Shown: piece by piece, positions 33,408 through 41,588 of the stretch | How the letters are laid out: each line of letters starts with the position of its first letter | How positions within the stretch are numbered: position 1 is the stretch's first letter | DNA from: Haloactinospora alba | GTDB lineage: Bacteria > Actinomycetota > Actinomycetes > Streptosporangiales > Streptosporangiaceae | Direction of reading: 5' to 3' | Assembly (NCBI RefSeq): GCF_006717075.1 | Contig: NZ_VFQC01000002.1 | Coordinates: 186,001 to 250,000, forward strand | DNA: 64,000 nucleotides | Made by a program: the position numbers and the translations under genes | The notes under the pieces: model-generated | The model's input: the letters and a program-made list of their open reading frames with translations, nothing else | The model's database searches: none | What the model was told of the DNA's origin: nothing

Positions 33408-34343
33408 GTGGCCGCGACGGCGACCATCGGGGTCACCGGCCCCGCCGGCGGGTGGCCCGCCGTCACGTACCGGCAGGCGGGCGACCAGTACGTGATGATC
33501 GAGTACGGCGAGCACGAACTGGACCTGCGGTTGAACTTCCTGGTGGTGTCGGTGCTCGACCGCCTCACCACCGACCCCCCGCCGGGCCTCGTCGAGGCGG
33601 CTCCGGGGCTGCGTTCGATCCTGGTGCGATTCGACCCCCGCCGGACCGGCCGGGACGCGCTGATCGAACGGTTACGCGCGACCCACGACGCGCAACCGGA
33701 CATCACCTCCCTGGTGCTGCCGAGCCGCGTCATCACGCTGCCGATCGCCTTCGACGACACGTCCTGCCGCGAGGCGGTGCGCCGCTACGTCACCACCATC
33801 CGTCCGGACGCCGCCAACACCGCCGGCGGCAGCAACATCGACTACATCGTCGAACAGACCGGGTTCCCCACCGCGGAGGCGCTGTACGCCGCCGTCACCG
33901 GAACCGAGCTGTGGACGGCGTTCACCGGCTTCGCCCCCGGGCTTCCGTTCCTGCTGCCGCTCGAACCGGGACTGGGGTTGTCGGTGCCCAAGTACAACCC
34001 GACCCGGGGGTGGACGGCGGAGGGATCGGTGGGCCTCGGCGGGCCGTGCGCCGCCATCTACCCCGTCGAGTCACCGGGCAGCTACCAACTGCTCGGCAGG
34101 ACGGTACCGATCTACGACATGGTCGGCCACCACCCGGCCTTCGCCACGGATCCCTTCCTCGTCAGGCCGGCGGACCGGGTGCATTTCACCCGCGTCAGCG
34201 AACGCGAACTCCGCGACGCCCGGAAACAGGTCTTCGAGGGCCGCTACCGGTACCGGATCGCGGAGGAGCCGTTCTCCGTGGCGGACCACCTCGCGCGGTG
34301 GGGACACGACCCCTCCCGCGCGGCGGGAACGGGGGCCGGATGA
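33408..34343 (+). CDS. pxpB: 5-oxoprolinase subunit B-like (AHS1/KipI), copy 1
   Basis: 311 residues from GTG 33408 after GGAGG. N-terminal small domain (YRQAGDQYVMIEYG) and the cyclophilin-like C domain with FTGFAPGLPFLL, PKYNPTRGWTAEGSVGLGG, AIYPVESPGSYQLLGRT. With PxpC it forms the ATP-dependent part that, with PxpA, opens 5-oxoproline to glutamate; the same folds form the carboxyltransferase of urea carboxylase. About 90 residues longer than Bacillus KipI, as in urea-carboxylase-like versions. Overlaps pxpC by ATGA. Confidence 0.87.
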   Translation: MAATATIGVTGPAGGWPAVTYRQAGDQYVMIEYGEHELDLRLNFLVVSVLDRLTTDPPPGLVEAAPGLRSILVRFDPRRTGRDALIERLRATHDAQPDITSLVLPSRVITLPIAFDDTSCREAVRRYVTTIRPDAANTAGGSNIDYIVEQTGFPTAEALYAAVTGTELWTAFTGFAPGLPFLLPLEPGLGLSVPKYNPTRGWTAEGSVGLGGPCAAIYPVESPGSYQLLGRTVPIYDMVGHHPAFATDPFLVRPADRVHFTRVSERELRDARKQVFEGRYRYRIAEEPFSVADHLARWGHDPSRAAGTGAG

Positions 34344-35380
34344 CCGGAACGGACTCCCCGCGCCACACCGGTTCGGGCGGCAACGCCCCTCCTCCCCCGG
34401 CGATCGAGGTGCTCGACCCGGGCGTGCAGACCACCGTCCAGGAGTACCCCGGCCGGCTGGGACTGCAGCGCCGGGGCCTCTTCCCGGCGGGCCCCGCGGA
34501 CCACCTCGCGTTCCGGCTGGCCAACGTGCTCGCGGGCAACCCCGAGGGCACGGCGGCGCTCGAGATACCCGCCGGGCGCTTCGCCGCCCGCCTCCGCCGT
34601 CGGGGAACGGTCGCGCTGTGCGGGGCCGACGGGGCGAAGCCGACCCTGAACGGGCGCGCCGTGCCGCTGTGGGAGTCGGTTCCGGTGGCTCCGGGGGACC
34701 TGCTGGTGTGCCGCACCGCGCGGGGCCCGGGCTTCCGGCTGTACCTGGCGGTGTCCGGCGGATTCACGGTGCCGCGGGTACTCGGTTCGCGCGCCACGCA
34801 CACCGTCGGCGCCATCGGCGGGTTCGAGGGACGCGCCCTGGTCCGGGGCGACCTGCTCGACGGGATGCCCGCCGGCCCGGCCCCCGCCCGACTGCGCGTC
34901 CCTCCTCCGCTGCGCCCCGTGTACGGGCGCCACTGGGAGGTGGAGGTGATGCGCGGGCCGCACGACCCTCCCGAGTTCTTCACCGAGGAGGCGTGGGCGC
35001 AGTTCCGCACCACGGCCTGGCGGGTGGACCTGGGATCCGACCGGCTGTCGACCCGGCTGAACGCGCACACCTTCGCCTGGCCCCGCTCCGACGGCGGGGT
35101 CGCCGGGAGCCACCCCTCGAACGTGCTCGACGTCAGCTTCCCTCTGGGCGGGGTCGTCATCAACGGCGACGTCCCCATGATCCTCGGTCCGGACGGCCCC
35201 ACCTCGGGCGGGTTCGCCGTGGTGGCCACGGTGGTGCACGCCGCCGTGTGGCGGGTGGGGCAGCTGCGCCCCGGCCACGACACGGTCCGGTTCCGCGAGA
35301 TCGACGCCGAGGAGGCGGTGCCGCTGGCGCGGCACATGGAGTACCCCCTCGACCCCCGGCACCTGGAACAACTCCCGTAA
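34340..35380 (+). CDS. pxpC: 5-oxoprolinase subunit C-like (AHS2/KipA), copy 1
   Basis: 346 residues. EVLDPGVQTTVQEYPGRLG, GLFPAGPADHLAFRLAN (the GP-x-D motif), LAVSGGFTVPRVLGSRATHT, and late LGGVVINGDVPMILGPDGPTSGGF are the biotin-dependent carboxyltransferase AHS2 signature. Acts with PxpB. Starts inside the pxpB stop. The convergent pxpA gene ends 9 bases beyond its stop. Confidence 0.87.
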   Translation: MTGTDSPRHTGSGGNAPPPPAIEVLDPGVQTTVQEYPGRLGLQRRGLFPAGPADHLAFRLANVLAGNPEGTAALEIPAGRFAARLRRRGTVALCGADGAKPTLNGRAVPLWESVPVAPGDLLVCRTARGPGFRLYLAVSGGFTVPRVLGSRATHTVGAIGGFEGRALVRGDLLDGMPAGPAPARLRVPPPLRPVYGRHWEVEVMRGPHDPPEFFTEEAWAQFRTTAWRVDLGSDRLSTRLNAHTFAWPRSDGGVAGSHPSNVLDVSFPLGGVVINGDVPMILGPDGPTSGGFAVVATVVHAAVWRVGQLRPGHDTVRFREIDAEEAVPLARHMEYPLDPRHLEQLP

Positions 35381-35389
35381 CCGCCGCCC

Positions 35390-36163
35390 TTAGCCGCGGC
35401 GCGCGGCGAGGACGTCCCGCACCGGCGCCACGGCCACCCCCTCCTCGGCGAACCTGGCGCGGACCGCCCGGGCGACGGCCGCGGCGTTGGGCCGGTCGCC
35501 GTGCACGCAGATCGTGTCGGCGTCGATGTCGACGGTCCCGCCGCTGATGGTGGTGACCTGGCCGCGCAGGATCGCCGCGGCCTGGTCGGCGCACTTGTGC
35601 GGGTCCTTCTCCTGCGGCTCCGGCTCGATGACGACGCGCCCGTCGTCGCCGTAGTCGAGGTCGGCGAACGCCTCCCGCGCGACGCGGGCCCCGCTGGAAG
35701 CGGCCGACTCCGCGGGGGAGCCGGCGTGCAGCATCACCACCAGCTCCTCGTCCACCGACCCCACCGCCTCGGCCACGGCCCGGGCGACGTCCGGTTCGCG
35801 GATGGTCAGCCCGTAGAGCGCACCGTGCGGTTTGACGTGCGTGACCGGGGTTCGGGCCGCGTCGGCGAACCCGCGCAGCGCCCCGTACTGGTACAGGCAG
35901 GCGTCGGCCGCCTCCCGGGGCGAGAACGCGATCGCGCGCCGTCCGAACCCGGCGAGGTCGGGGAAACCGGGGTGCGCCCCGAGCGCCACACCGTTGTCCC
36001 GCGCCAACTCGACCGAGTCCCGCATGGTGGCCGGGTCCCCCGCGTGCCAGCCGCAGGCGACGTTGACCGAGGTCACCTGGGGCAGCAGGGCGCCGTCGTC
36101 CCCCAGTCGCCACCGGCCGAAGCTCTCCCCCGCGTCGGCGTTCAGGTCGACCAGTTCCTTCAT
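35390..36163 (-). CDS. pxpA: 5-oxoprolinase subunit A (LamB/YcsF)
   Basis: 257 residues. LamB/YcsF motifs: LNADAGESFGRW, SVNVACGWHAGDP, LGAHPGFPDL, THVKPHGALY, CVHGD. This subunit carries the lactam-opening site in the PxpABC 5-oxoprolinase. Unusually it lies on the strand opposite to both pxpBC pairs: convergent to copy 1 and divergent from copy 2. GGAGGTGA sits 5 bases before the ATG. Confidence 0.9.
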   Translation of the reverse strand: MKELVDLNADAGESFGRWRLGDDGALLPQVTSVNVACGWHAGDPATMRDSVELARDNGVALGAHPGFPDLAGFGRRAIAFSPREAADACLYQYGALRGFADAARTPVTHVKPHGALYGLTIREPDVARAVAEAVGSVDEELVVMLHAGSPAESAASSGARVAREAFADLDYGDDGRVVIEPEPQEKDPHKCADQAAAILRGQVTTISGGTVDIDADTICVHGDRPNAAAVARAVRARFAEEGVAVAPVRDVLAARRG

Positions 36164-36176
36164 GGGTCACCTCCAA

Positions 36177-36238
36177 ACAGTGCGCGACCACTGTGCGCCC
36201 CGCCCCTGAGAGGGGCAATTGAACGGTTCGTACAACCG
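36177..36238. promoter_or_regulatory. Three dyads in the pxpA/pxpB2 divergent region
   Basis: ACAGTG-N6-CACTGT (36177-36194), GCCCCT-gag-AGGGGC (36202-36216) and CGGTT-N5-AACCG (36224-36238) follow one another in the 194-base gap between the two divergent genes. Any could be an operator for the PucR protein or another regulator; the middle one could also form an RNA hairpin. Confidence 0.4.
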
Positions 36239-36357
36239 CTCGGCCGGCGTTGTCCGAGTGGGCCACTGGATGTCGCGTGGCGTATCCCACAGGCTGTGGG
36301 GCAACCAGGCGGAAGGGCCGGCGACGCGTCGGACACCACCACTGCGAGGAGGGCGAT

Positions 36358-37260
36358 GTGACCACGACAGCGGTAACGCTGCCGCCGGCGCGTTACGAGT
36401 TCGGCGCGGACGAGTTCGTCTTCGTCGAGATCGACCAGGCGATGAGCCTGGAGGCCAACTTCAAGGCCATGGCGATCACCTCCGCGTTGCGCGAGGAGGG
36501 CCTCGACGGGATCGTCGACATCTGCCCCTCCAACGCGTCCTACATGATCCGGGTGGACCCGGAGCGCCTCCACCCCAAGGAGCTCGTGGCCGAGCTGCAG
36601 CGGTTGGAACGCTCCCAGTCCGAGGTGGCGGCCGACCGCACGTTACGGACCCGCGTGGTCGACGTGCCGGTGCTCTACGACGACCCGTGGACCCGCGAGA
36701 CAGTGCTGCGGTTCCGCGACCGGCACCAGGACCCGGAGGCGACCGACCTCGAGTACGCGGCGCGCATCAACGGCTTCTCCAGCGTCGAACGCCTCACCGA
36801 GGCGCTGTCGGGCGCCCCGTTCATCGTCACCATGCTCGGTTTCGTCCCGGGCCTACCGTTCAGCTACCAGATGGTCCCCCGGGAGCGGCAGATCGAGGTG
36901 CCCAAGTACGTCCGCCCCCGGACGGACACCCCGGAACGGTCGTTCGGCTACGGCGGAGCGTTCGCGGTGGTGTACCCGGTACGCGGGGCGGGGGGCTACC
37001 AGCTGTTCGGCATCGCCCCGGCGCCGGTGTTCGACGCGGAGCAGCGGCTGCCCGACTTCGCCTCCGGCGTCGTGTTCCCCCGGCCGGGCGACATCCTGCG
37101 GTACCGGGCGATCGACACGGCCGAGTACGAGCGGCTGCGCTCGGAGGTCGATGCGGGAACGTTCCGGTACCGCATCCGGGAGGCGGAGTTCCGCCCGGCC
37201 GAGTTCCTGTCCGACCCCGACGGTGTCAACCGCGACCTGCTGGAGGTGCTCTACCGTTGA
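36358..37260 (+). CDS. pxpB: 5-oxoprolinase subunit B-like (AHS1), copy 2
   Basis: 300 residues from GTG 36358, with GAGGAGGG upstream. YEFGADEFVFVEIDQAMSLE, then FIVTMLGFVPGLPFSYQM, EVPKYVRPR, FGYGGAFAVVYPVRGAGGYQLFG. Clearly diverged from copy 1 (different N-terminus and loop residues), so not a recent duplication. First gene of pxpB-pxpC-BCCP-BC operon; junction with pxpC is a TTGA overlap. Confidence 0.87.
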   Translation: MTTTAVTLPPARYEFGADEFVFVEIDQAMSLEANFKAMAITSALREEGLDGIVDICPSNASYMIRVDPERLHPKELVAELQRLERSQSEVAADRTLRTRVVDVPVLYDDPWTRETVLRFRDRHQDPEATDLEYAARINGFSSVERLTEALSGAPFIVTMLGFVPGLPFSYQMVPRERQIEVPKYVRPRTDTPERSFGYGGAFAVVYPVRGAGGYQLFGIAPAPVFDAEQRLPDFASGVVFPRPGDILRYRAIDTAEYERLRSEVDAGTFRYRIREAEFRPAEFLSDPDGVNRDLLEVLYR

Positions 37261-38234
37261 CCGAACTCCTCGTGCACACGGGCGGACTGTCCACGACGGT
37301 CCAGGACGCGGGTCGCGACGGCCACTACGCCATCGGTATGCCGCCCTCCGGAGCCATGGACCAGTACTCGTTCCGGGTCGGGAACCTGCTCGTCGGGAAC
37401 AGCGAGGGCGCGGCGGCGTTGGAAGCCACCTACATCGGGCCGCGGCTGGAGTTCACCGACACGCGGCTGGTCGCCGTCACCGGGGCCGACACCCCGGTGA
37501 CCCTCAACGGCGAACCGGCCGACACCTGGCGGGCGCTGCCGGTGGGACCCGGCGACGTGCTCTCGCTCTCCCCGGTCACCGGGGGCGCCCGCCCCTACGT
37601 GGCGGTCAGCGGCGGGATCGCCGTGCCCGAGTACCTCGGTTCCCGCTCCACCTACACCCTGACGGGGGGCGGCGGGTTGGACGGCCGGAAACTCGCCGAC
37701 GGAGACCGGCTCCCGCTCGGCGCCACCGAGGTGCCGCCGGCCTCCGGGCGCCCCGTCCCGGAGGAGCTTCGGCCCGGGTTCCCGGAGGTGACCGAGGCGC
37801 GCACGGTGGTGGGGCTGTGCTCCTACCGGTTCACCCACGGCGCCCTGAAGTCGTTCCTGGGAGAACCGTGGAAGGTCACCAAGGACGCGGACCGCATCGG
37901 GTACCGCATGAGCGGCTGGTCGCTGGACTTCGTCCCGCGCGAGCAGCCGCACGGCGCGGGAAGCGGGCCGGCGAACGTGGTCGACCTGGGCTATCCGGTC
38001 GGTTCGATCCAGGTCCCCGGAGGGGACGAGCCGATCGTCCTGCTCAACGACGCGGTCACCGGCGGCGGCTACGCCACGATCGGCACGGTGGTCTCGGTCG
38101 ACCGCGACCGGATGGCCCAGACCAAGACGGGCGACCAGGTGTCCTTCGTGTCGGTCGGGCTGGAGGACGCGCTCGAGGCGCGGCGGGAGCGCGGCGAGCG
38201 CCTGGCCCGGGTGCGCGAACTACTCACGGCCTGA
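37257..38234 (+). CDS. pxpC: 5-oxoprolinase subunit C-like (AHS2), copy 2
   Basis: 325 residues from a TTG overlapping the pxpB stop. LLVHTGGLSTTVQDAGRDGHY, MPPSGAMDQYSFRVGN, YVAVSGGIAVPEYLGSRST and PIVLLNDAVTGGGYATIG mark AHS2. Together with copy-2 PxpB it could be the carboxyltransferase half of a biotin enzyme whose carrier and carboxylase follow. The stop lies in the first unit of an 18-base tandem repeat. Confidence 0.87.
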   Translation: MTELLVHTGGLSTTVQDAGRDGHYAIGMPPSGAMDQYSFRVGNLLVGNSEGAAALEATYIGPRLEFTDTRLVAVTGADTPVTLNGEPADTWRALPVGPGDVLSLSPVTGGARPYVAVSGGIAVPEYLGSRSTYTLTGGGGLDGRKLADGDRLPLGATEVPPASGRPVPEELRPGFPEVTEARTVVGLCSYRFTHGALKSFLGEPWKVTKDADRIGYRMSGWSLDFVPREQPHGAGSGPANVVDLGYPVGSIQVPGGDEPIVLLNDAVTGGGYATIGTVVSVDRDRMAQTKTGDQVSFVSVGLEDALEARRERGERLARVRELLTA

Positions 38235-38256
38235 CGAGTACTCACGGCCTGACGAG
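38221..38256 (+). repeat. 18-base perfect tandem duplication over the pxpC stop
   Basis: TACTCACGGCCTGACGAG occurs twice head to tail (38221-38238, 38239-38256). The first copy encodes the last residues and stop of pxpC; the second is untranslated spacer before the carrier gene's Shine-Dalgarno. Confidence 0.9.
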
Positions 38257-38269
38257 GGAGGAGAACAGG

Positions 38270-38506
38270 ATGGCGACGATCAAGGCGACCATGCCCGGAG
38301 TGGTGTACCGGCGGCCCGCCCCGGAGGCCGCTCCCTACGTGGAGGAGGGCGGAACGGTGGCCAGCGGCCAGACCGTCGCCCTCATCGAGGTGATGAAGAA
38401 CTTCAACGAGCTGAGCTCGGAACGGGAGGGCACCCTCACCCGGTTCCTCGTCGAGGACGGCGACGAGGTGTCCATCGGCCAGGAGATCGCCGAGGTGGAC
38501 GGCTGA
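38270..38506 (+). CDS. accB: Biotin carboxyl carrier protein (small)
   Basis: 78 residues: only the biotinyl domain. MPGVVYRR opens the fold; biotinyl Lys43 lies in IEVMKNFN (EVMKN instead of the common EAMKM); ends IGQEIAEVDG. GGAGGAGAAC upstream. The TGATG overlap with the carboxylase gene implies equal translation. Probably carries carboxybiotin to the PxpBC copy 2 subunits. Confidence 0.9.
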   Translation: MATIKATMPGVVYRRPAPEAAPYVEEGGTVASGQTVALIEVMKNFNELSSEREGTLTRFLVEDGDEVSIGQEIAEVDG

Positions 38507-39858
38507 TGGGCGGGATGCGGCGAGTCCTCGTGGCCAACCGGGGTGAGATCGCGCTGCGGGTGGTCCGGGCGTGCCACGCGGCCGGGATCGAGGCGGTGGC
38601 GGTGTACTCCGACGCCGACCGCGACTCCCGGTGGGTGCGCCTCGCGGACGACGCGGTGCACATCGGCGCGTCGTCGGTGGCCAAGTCGTACCTGAACGCC
38701 GACGCGCTCCTGGAGGCCGCCCGCTCCAGTGGGGCGGACGCCGTCCACCCGGGCTACGGCTTCCTCTCGGAGAGCGCCGAGTTCGCCCGGCGGGTCAGCG
38801 AGGCGGGGCTGGTGTTCGTCGGCGCCCCCTCCCCCGTCATCGCGCGGATGGGGGACAAGGCGGCGGCCCGGGCGGCCGCGGAGGAGGCGCGGGTACCGGT
38901 CATCCCGGGAAGCGGCCCTCTCGCCGACGAGAACGCCGCCCTGGAAACGGCACCGGACATCGGCTACCCGCTCCTGGTCAAGGCGTCCGCGGGCGGCGGC
39001 GGAAAGGGGATCAGGCCGGTGCGCGGGGCCGGGGAACTGCCCGGGGTGCTCGCGACGGCGCGCGCGGAGGCGCGCGCCTCCTTCGGCGACGACACGGTGT
39101 ACCTGGAACGCTCCCTGGAGGGCGCGCGGCACGTGGAGGTGCAGGTACTCGCGGACGACCACGGCAACGTCATACACGTGTTCGATCGGGAGTGCTCCGT
39201 CCAGCGCCGCCGGCAGAAACTCCTCGAGGAGGCGCCCTCCCCCGGGATCGGGCCCAAGCTCCGCGGTGAGATCACCGCCGCCGCCACCCGCCTGGCCGCC
39301 CACGTCGGCTACCGCGGCGCGGGAACCGTGGAGTTCCTGGTGGCGCCGAACGGTGAGTTCCACTTCCTGGAGATGAACACCCGCATCCAGGTGGAACACC
39401 CCGTCACCGAGTGTGTGACCGGTGTGGACCTGGTCGCCGAGCAGCTGCGTGTGGCCAGCGGGGGGCCGCTGGCGTTGCGCCAGGAGGACGTGGCCCTCGA
39501 CGGTTCCGCCGTCGAACTGCGCATCAACGCCGAGGACCCCGACAACGGTTTCATGCCCACCCCCGGTGAGCTGACGCGGTTCGACCTGCCCGGCGGCCCG
39601 GGGATCCGGATCGACACGGGGTTCGTCCCGGGCGACCGGATCACCCCGTTCTACGACTCCATGATCGCCAAGCTCGTCTGCTGGGGAACCGACCGGGAGC
39701 AGGCCCTCGCCCGGGCGGGGCAGGCCGTCAGCGAGCTCGGGGTGGAGGGGGTCGCCAGCACCCGGCCACTGCACGAGGCGCTCCTCGCCTCCCCGGAGGT
39801 ACGCAAGGCCACGTTCCACACCGCCTGGTTGGAGGAGTGGCTCTCCCACCGGGAATGA
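38506..39858 (+). CDS. accC: Biotin carboxylase (AccC type)
   Basis: 450 residues. RVLVANRGEIALRVVRA, GYGFLSESAEFA, the Gly-rich ATP loop KASAGGGGKG, VEVQVLADDHGN, EMNTRIQVEHPVTE and DSMIAKLVCWG are the standard biotin carboxylase motifs. Carboxylates the carrier's biotin with ATP and bicarbonate. Gene order PxpB-PxpC-BCCP-BC equals the domains of urea carboxylase split into four polypeptides; no allophanate hydrolase is present. Confidence 0.92.
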   Translation: MGGMRRVLVANRGEIALRVVRACHAAGIEAVAVYSDADRDSRWVRLADDAVHIGASSVAKSYLNADALLEAARSSGADAVHPGYGFLSESAEFARRVSEAGLVFVGAPSPVIARMGDKAAARAAAEEARVPVIPGSGPLADENAALETAPDIGYPLLVKASAGGGGKGIRPVRGAGELPGVLATARAEARASFGDDTVYLERSLEGARHVEVQVLADDHGNVIHVFDRECSVQRRRQKLLEEAPSPGIGPKLRGEITAAATRLAAHVGYRGAGTVEFLVAPNGEFHFLEMNTRIQVEHPVTECVTGVDLVAEQLRVASGGPLALRQEDVALDGSAVELRINAEDPDNGFMPTPGELTRFDLPGGPGIRIDTGFVPGDRITPFYDSMIAKLVCWGTDREQALARAGQAVSELGVEGVASTRPLHEALLASPEVRKATFHTAWLEEWLSHRE

Positions 39859-40104
39859 ACGCGCGGGTGCGACACCCCGCCGGGAAGACGCCGGCCGCGA
39901 TGCCCCTCCCTCCTCTCCTCTCGCGTCGCGGTCGGCGTTCTCGTTCCGGGGCCCGGAGGTCTGTTCGTCGCGAGCGGCGCATCCAGCGCCGTATGGCAAG
40001 GCCGAGAGGGGAGGTGGAACGGGGACCCTCTGCCGACCGGCGAGAACGCGGCCAGGCGGCGCTGGGGCGACGCGTAGCAGGACAAGCGTCCACCGAAACA
40101 GGCC

Positions 40105-40746
40105 TTAGTTCCCCGCCTCCGGTGTCGGACCGGTGAGGTAGCGCTGCACCACCGGCCCCACCCAGGCGACGAGGGTGTCGATGTCGGCGTTCGCCAGCGG
40201 GCCGTTGGTCATCTCGTAGCGGGCTACGGCCAGCCCCATGAGGTGCGCGGTCACCAGCTCCACCCGCAGGCCGGGCTCACTGACCCCGGCCTTGGCCGCG
40301 AGCCGCTCCACCGCCGGTCCCTGCAGCGCTTCCTGCAGCGCCGTCCGCGAGGGCTGGTGTTCGAAGACGGAGCGGAACAGGGCCAGGGACGGTTCGAACG
40401 CCTCCCTCTCCCAGCGCTCCAGGAACGCGCGCACCAGCCGCGCCCCGAGGTCCTCGGTGCCGTCCTCCAGCAGGTCGGACAGGACCTGGAAGGGGTGTTG
40501 CGGGGCGACGACGGCGGTGGCGAACAGCCGTTCCTTGCTGCCGAAGAAGTAGTAGACCATCGCGACGTCGACGCCGGCGTCGGCCGCGATCGCGCGGGCG
40601 GTGGCCCGGTCGTATCCCTCCCGGGTGAAACGCGCCCGCGCGGCTTCCAGGAGTCTCTCCCGGTTCCGTTGCCCCGTCCGCCAGCGGCCGGTGCGCCGCG
40701 AGGGCGGATCGTGCCGTGCGGCCGGATCGGTGTCGCCGTGCTGCAC
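40105..40746 (-). CDS. TetR-family repressor
   Basis: 213 residues from GTG 40746. A longer frame from 40884 would start within the operator and adds a weak N-terminus. HTH at about 18-63 (RERLLEAARARFTREGYDRATARAIAADAG, VAMVYYFFGSKERLF), then a TetR_C domain. Divergent from a sulfotransferase-like gene with a perfect palindrome between them. Confidence 0.85.
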   Translation of the reverse strand: MQHGDTDPAARHDPPSRRTGRWRTGQRNRERLLEAARARFTREGYDRATARAIAADAGVDVAMVYYFFGSKERLFATAVVAPQHPFQVLSDLLEDGTEDLGARLVRAFLERWEREAFEPSLALFRSVFEHQPSRTALQEALQGPAVERLAAKAGVSEPGLRVELVTAHLMGLAVARYEMTNGPLANADIDTLVAWVGPVVQRYLTGPTPEAGN

Positions 40747-40876
40747 GTGGTACCTGACCGGTTTCGCCTCGGTGATCTGCTGGTTCGCTCGGTTGCCGCT
40801 CAGACTACCGCCCCTGTCGTGCCGTTGACCGTACACCGCCCCCTGTCGGCATCCGGGTTTCTCTGCCATAGTGTTC

Positions 40877-40892
40877 TTCAACATGCGTTGAA
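40877..40892. promoter_or_regulatory. TetR operator TTCAAC-N4-GTTGAA
   Basis: Perfect 16-base inverted repeat TTCAACATGCGTTGAA, 24 bases upstream of the sulfotransferase-like start. Position fits repression of that gene by the divergent TetR and autoregulation. Confidence 0.65.
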
Positions 40893-40916
40893 CAACGATG
40901 CGGGAGGCGATCGGAC

Positions 40917-41540
40917 ATGATGGTGCTCGGAGCGGGATTCGGGCGTACCGGGACGCTGTCGCTGAAGTCGGCGCTGGAGCGGCTCGGCTTCGGACCCTGT
41001 TACCACATGGTCGAGCTGTTGAAACGCCCCGAACAGGCGCCCCTGTGGCTGTCGGCCGCCGACGGCCAGGCGGACTGGCCGCGGATATTCGACGGGTACC
41101 AGGCCACGGTGGACTGGCCCGGATGCGCCTTCTGGCGCGAGCTGACCCGGCAGTACCCCCAAGCGAAGGTGATCCTCACCGTGCGCGACCCTGAACGCTG
41201 GTGGCAGAGCGTGAACTCCACGTTCTTCAACAATGACAGCGGCGCCCTGCCCAGCCGGGAAGGACCGATGGGAGAACTCATCAACAAACTCATGGCGGGG
41301 GTGCTGGACGGCGGCCCCGACGACCGGGAGCGCGCCATCACCGCCTTCCAGCGGCACAACGAGGAGGTGCAAGCGAGCGTCCCCGCCGAGCAACTCCTGG
41401 TCTTCGAGGTCGCCCAGGGATGGCAGCCGCTGTGCGACTTCCTCGGAGCCACCCCTCCCGACGAACCGTTCCCCCACGTCAACGACTCCTCGGAGTTCCA
41501 CCGGATCCTGTCCACCTACGCCCCCTCCTTCGAGCGGTGA
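40917..41540 (+). CDS. Sulfotransferase-family protein
   Basis: 207 residues. GAGFGRTGTLSLKSALERLGF is the PAPS 5'-phosphosulfate loop of this short branch; CAFWRELTRQYP, VILTVRDPERWWQSV (3'-phosphate binding Arg/Ser block) follow. Members of this branch are common in actinomycetes and fungi but few have assigned substrates. Start ATG 40917, immediately followed by another ATG. Regulated by the divergent TetR. Confidence 0.85.
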   Translation: MMVLGAGFGRTGTLSLKSALERLGFGPCYHMVELLKRPEQAPLWLSAADGQADWPRIFDGYQATVDWPGCAFWRELTRQYPQAKVILTVRDPERWWQSVNSTFFNNDSGALPSREGPMGELINKLMAGVLDGGPDDRERAITAFQRHNEEVQASVPAEQLLVFEVAQGWQPLCDFLGATPPDEPFPHVNDSSEFHRILSTYAPSFER

Positions 41541-41588
41541 ACCGGTGACTCCGCCGCGCCCAGGGCCCCGCGTCAGGCCCCGGGCGCG

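Noticed and set aside
36358-39858. Complete urea amidolyase operon
   Set aside because: The carboxylase parts are present but no allophanate hydrolase (amidase-signature) gene was found.
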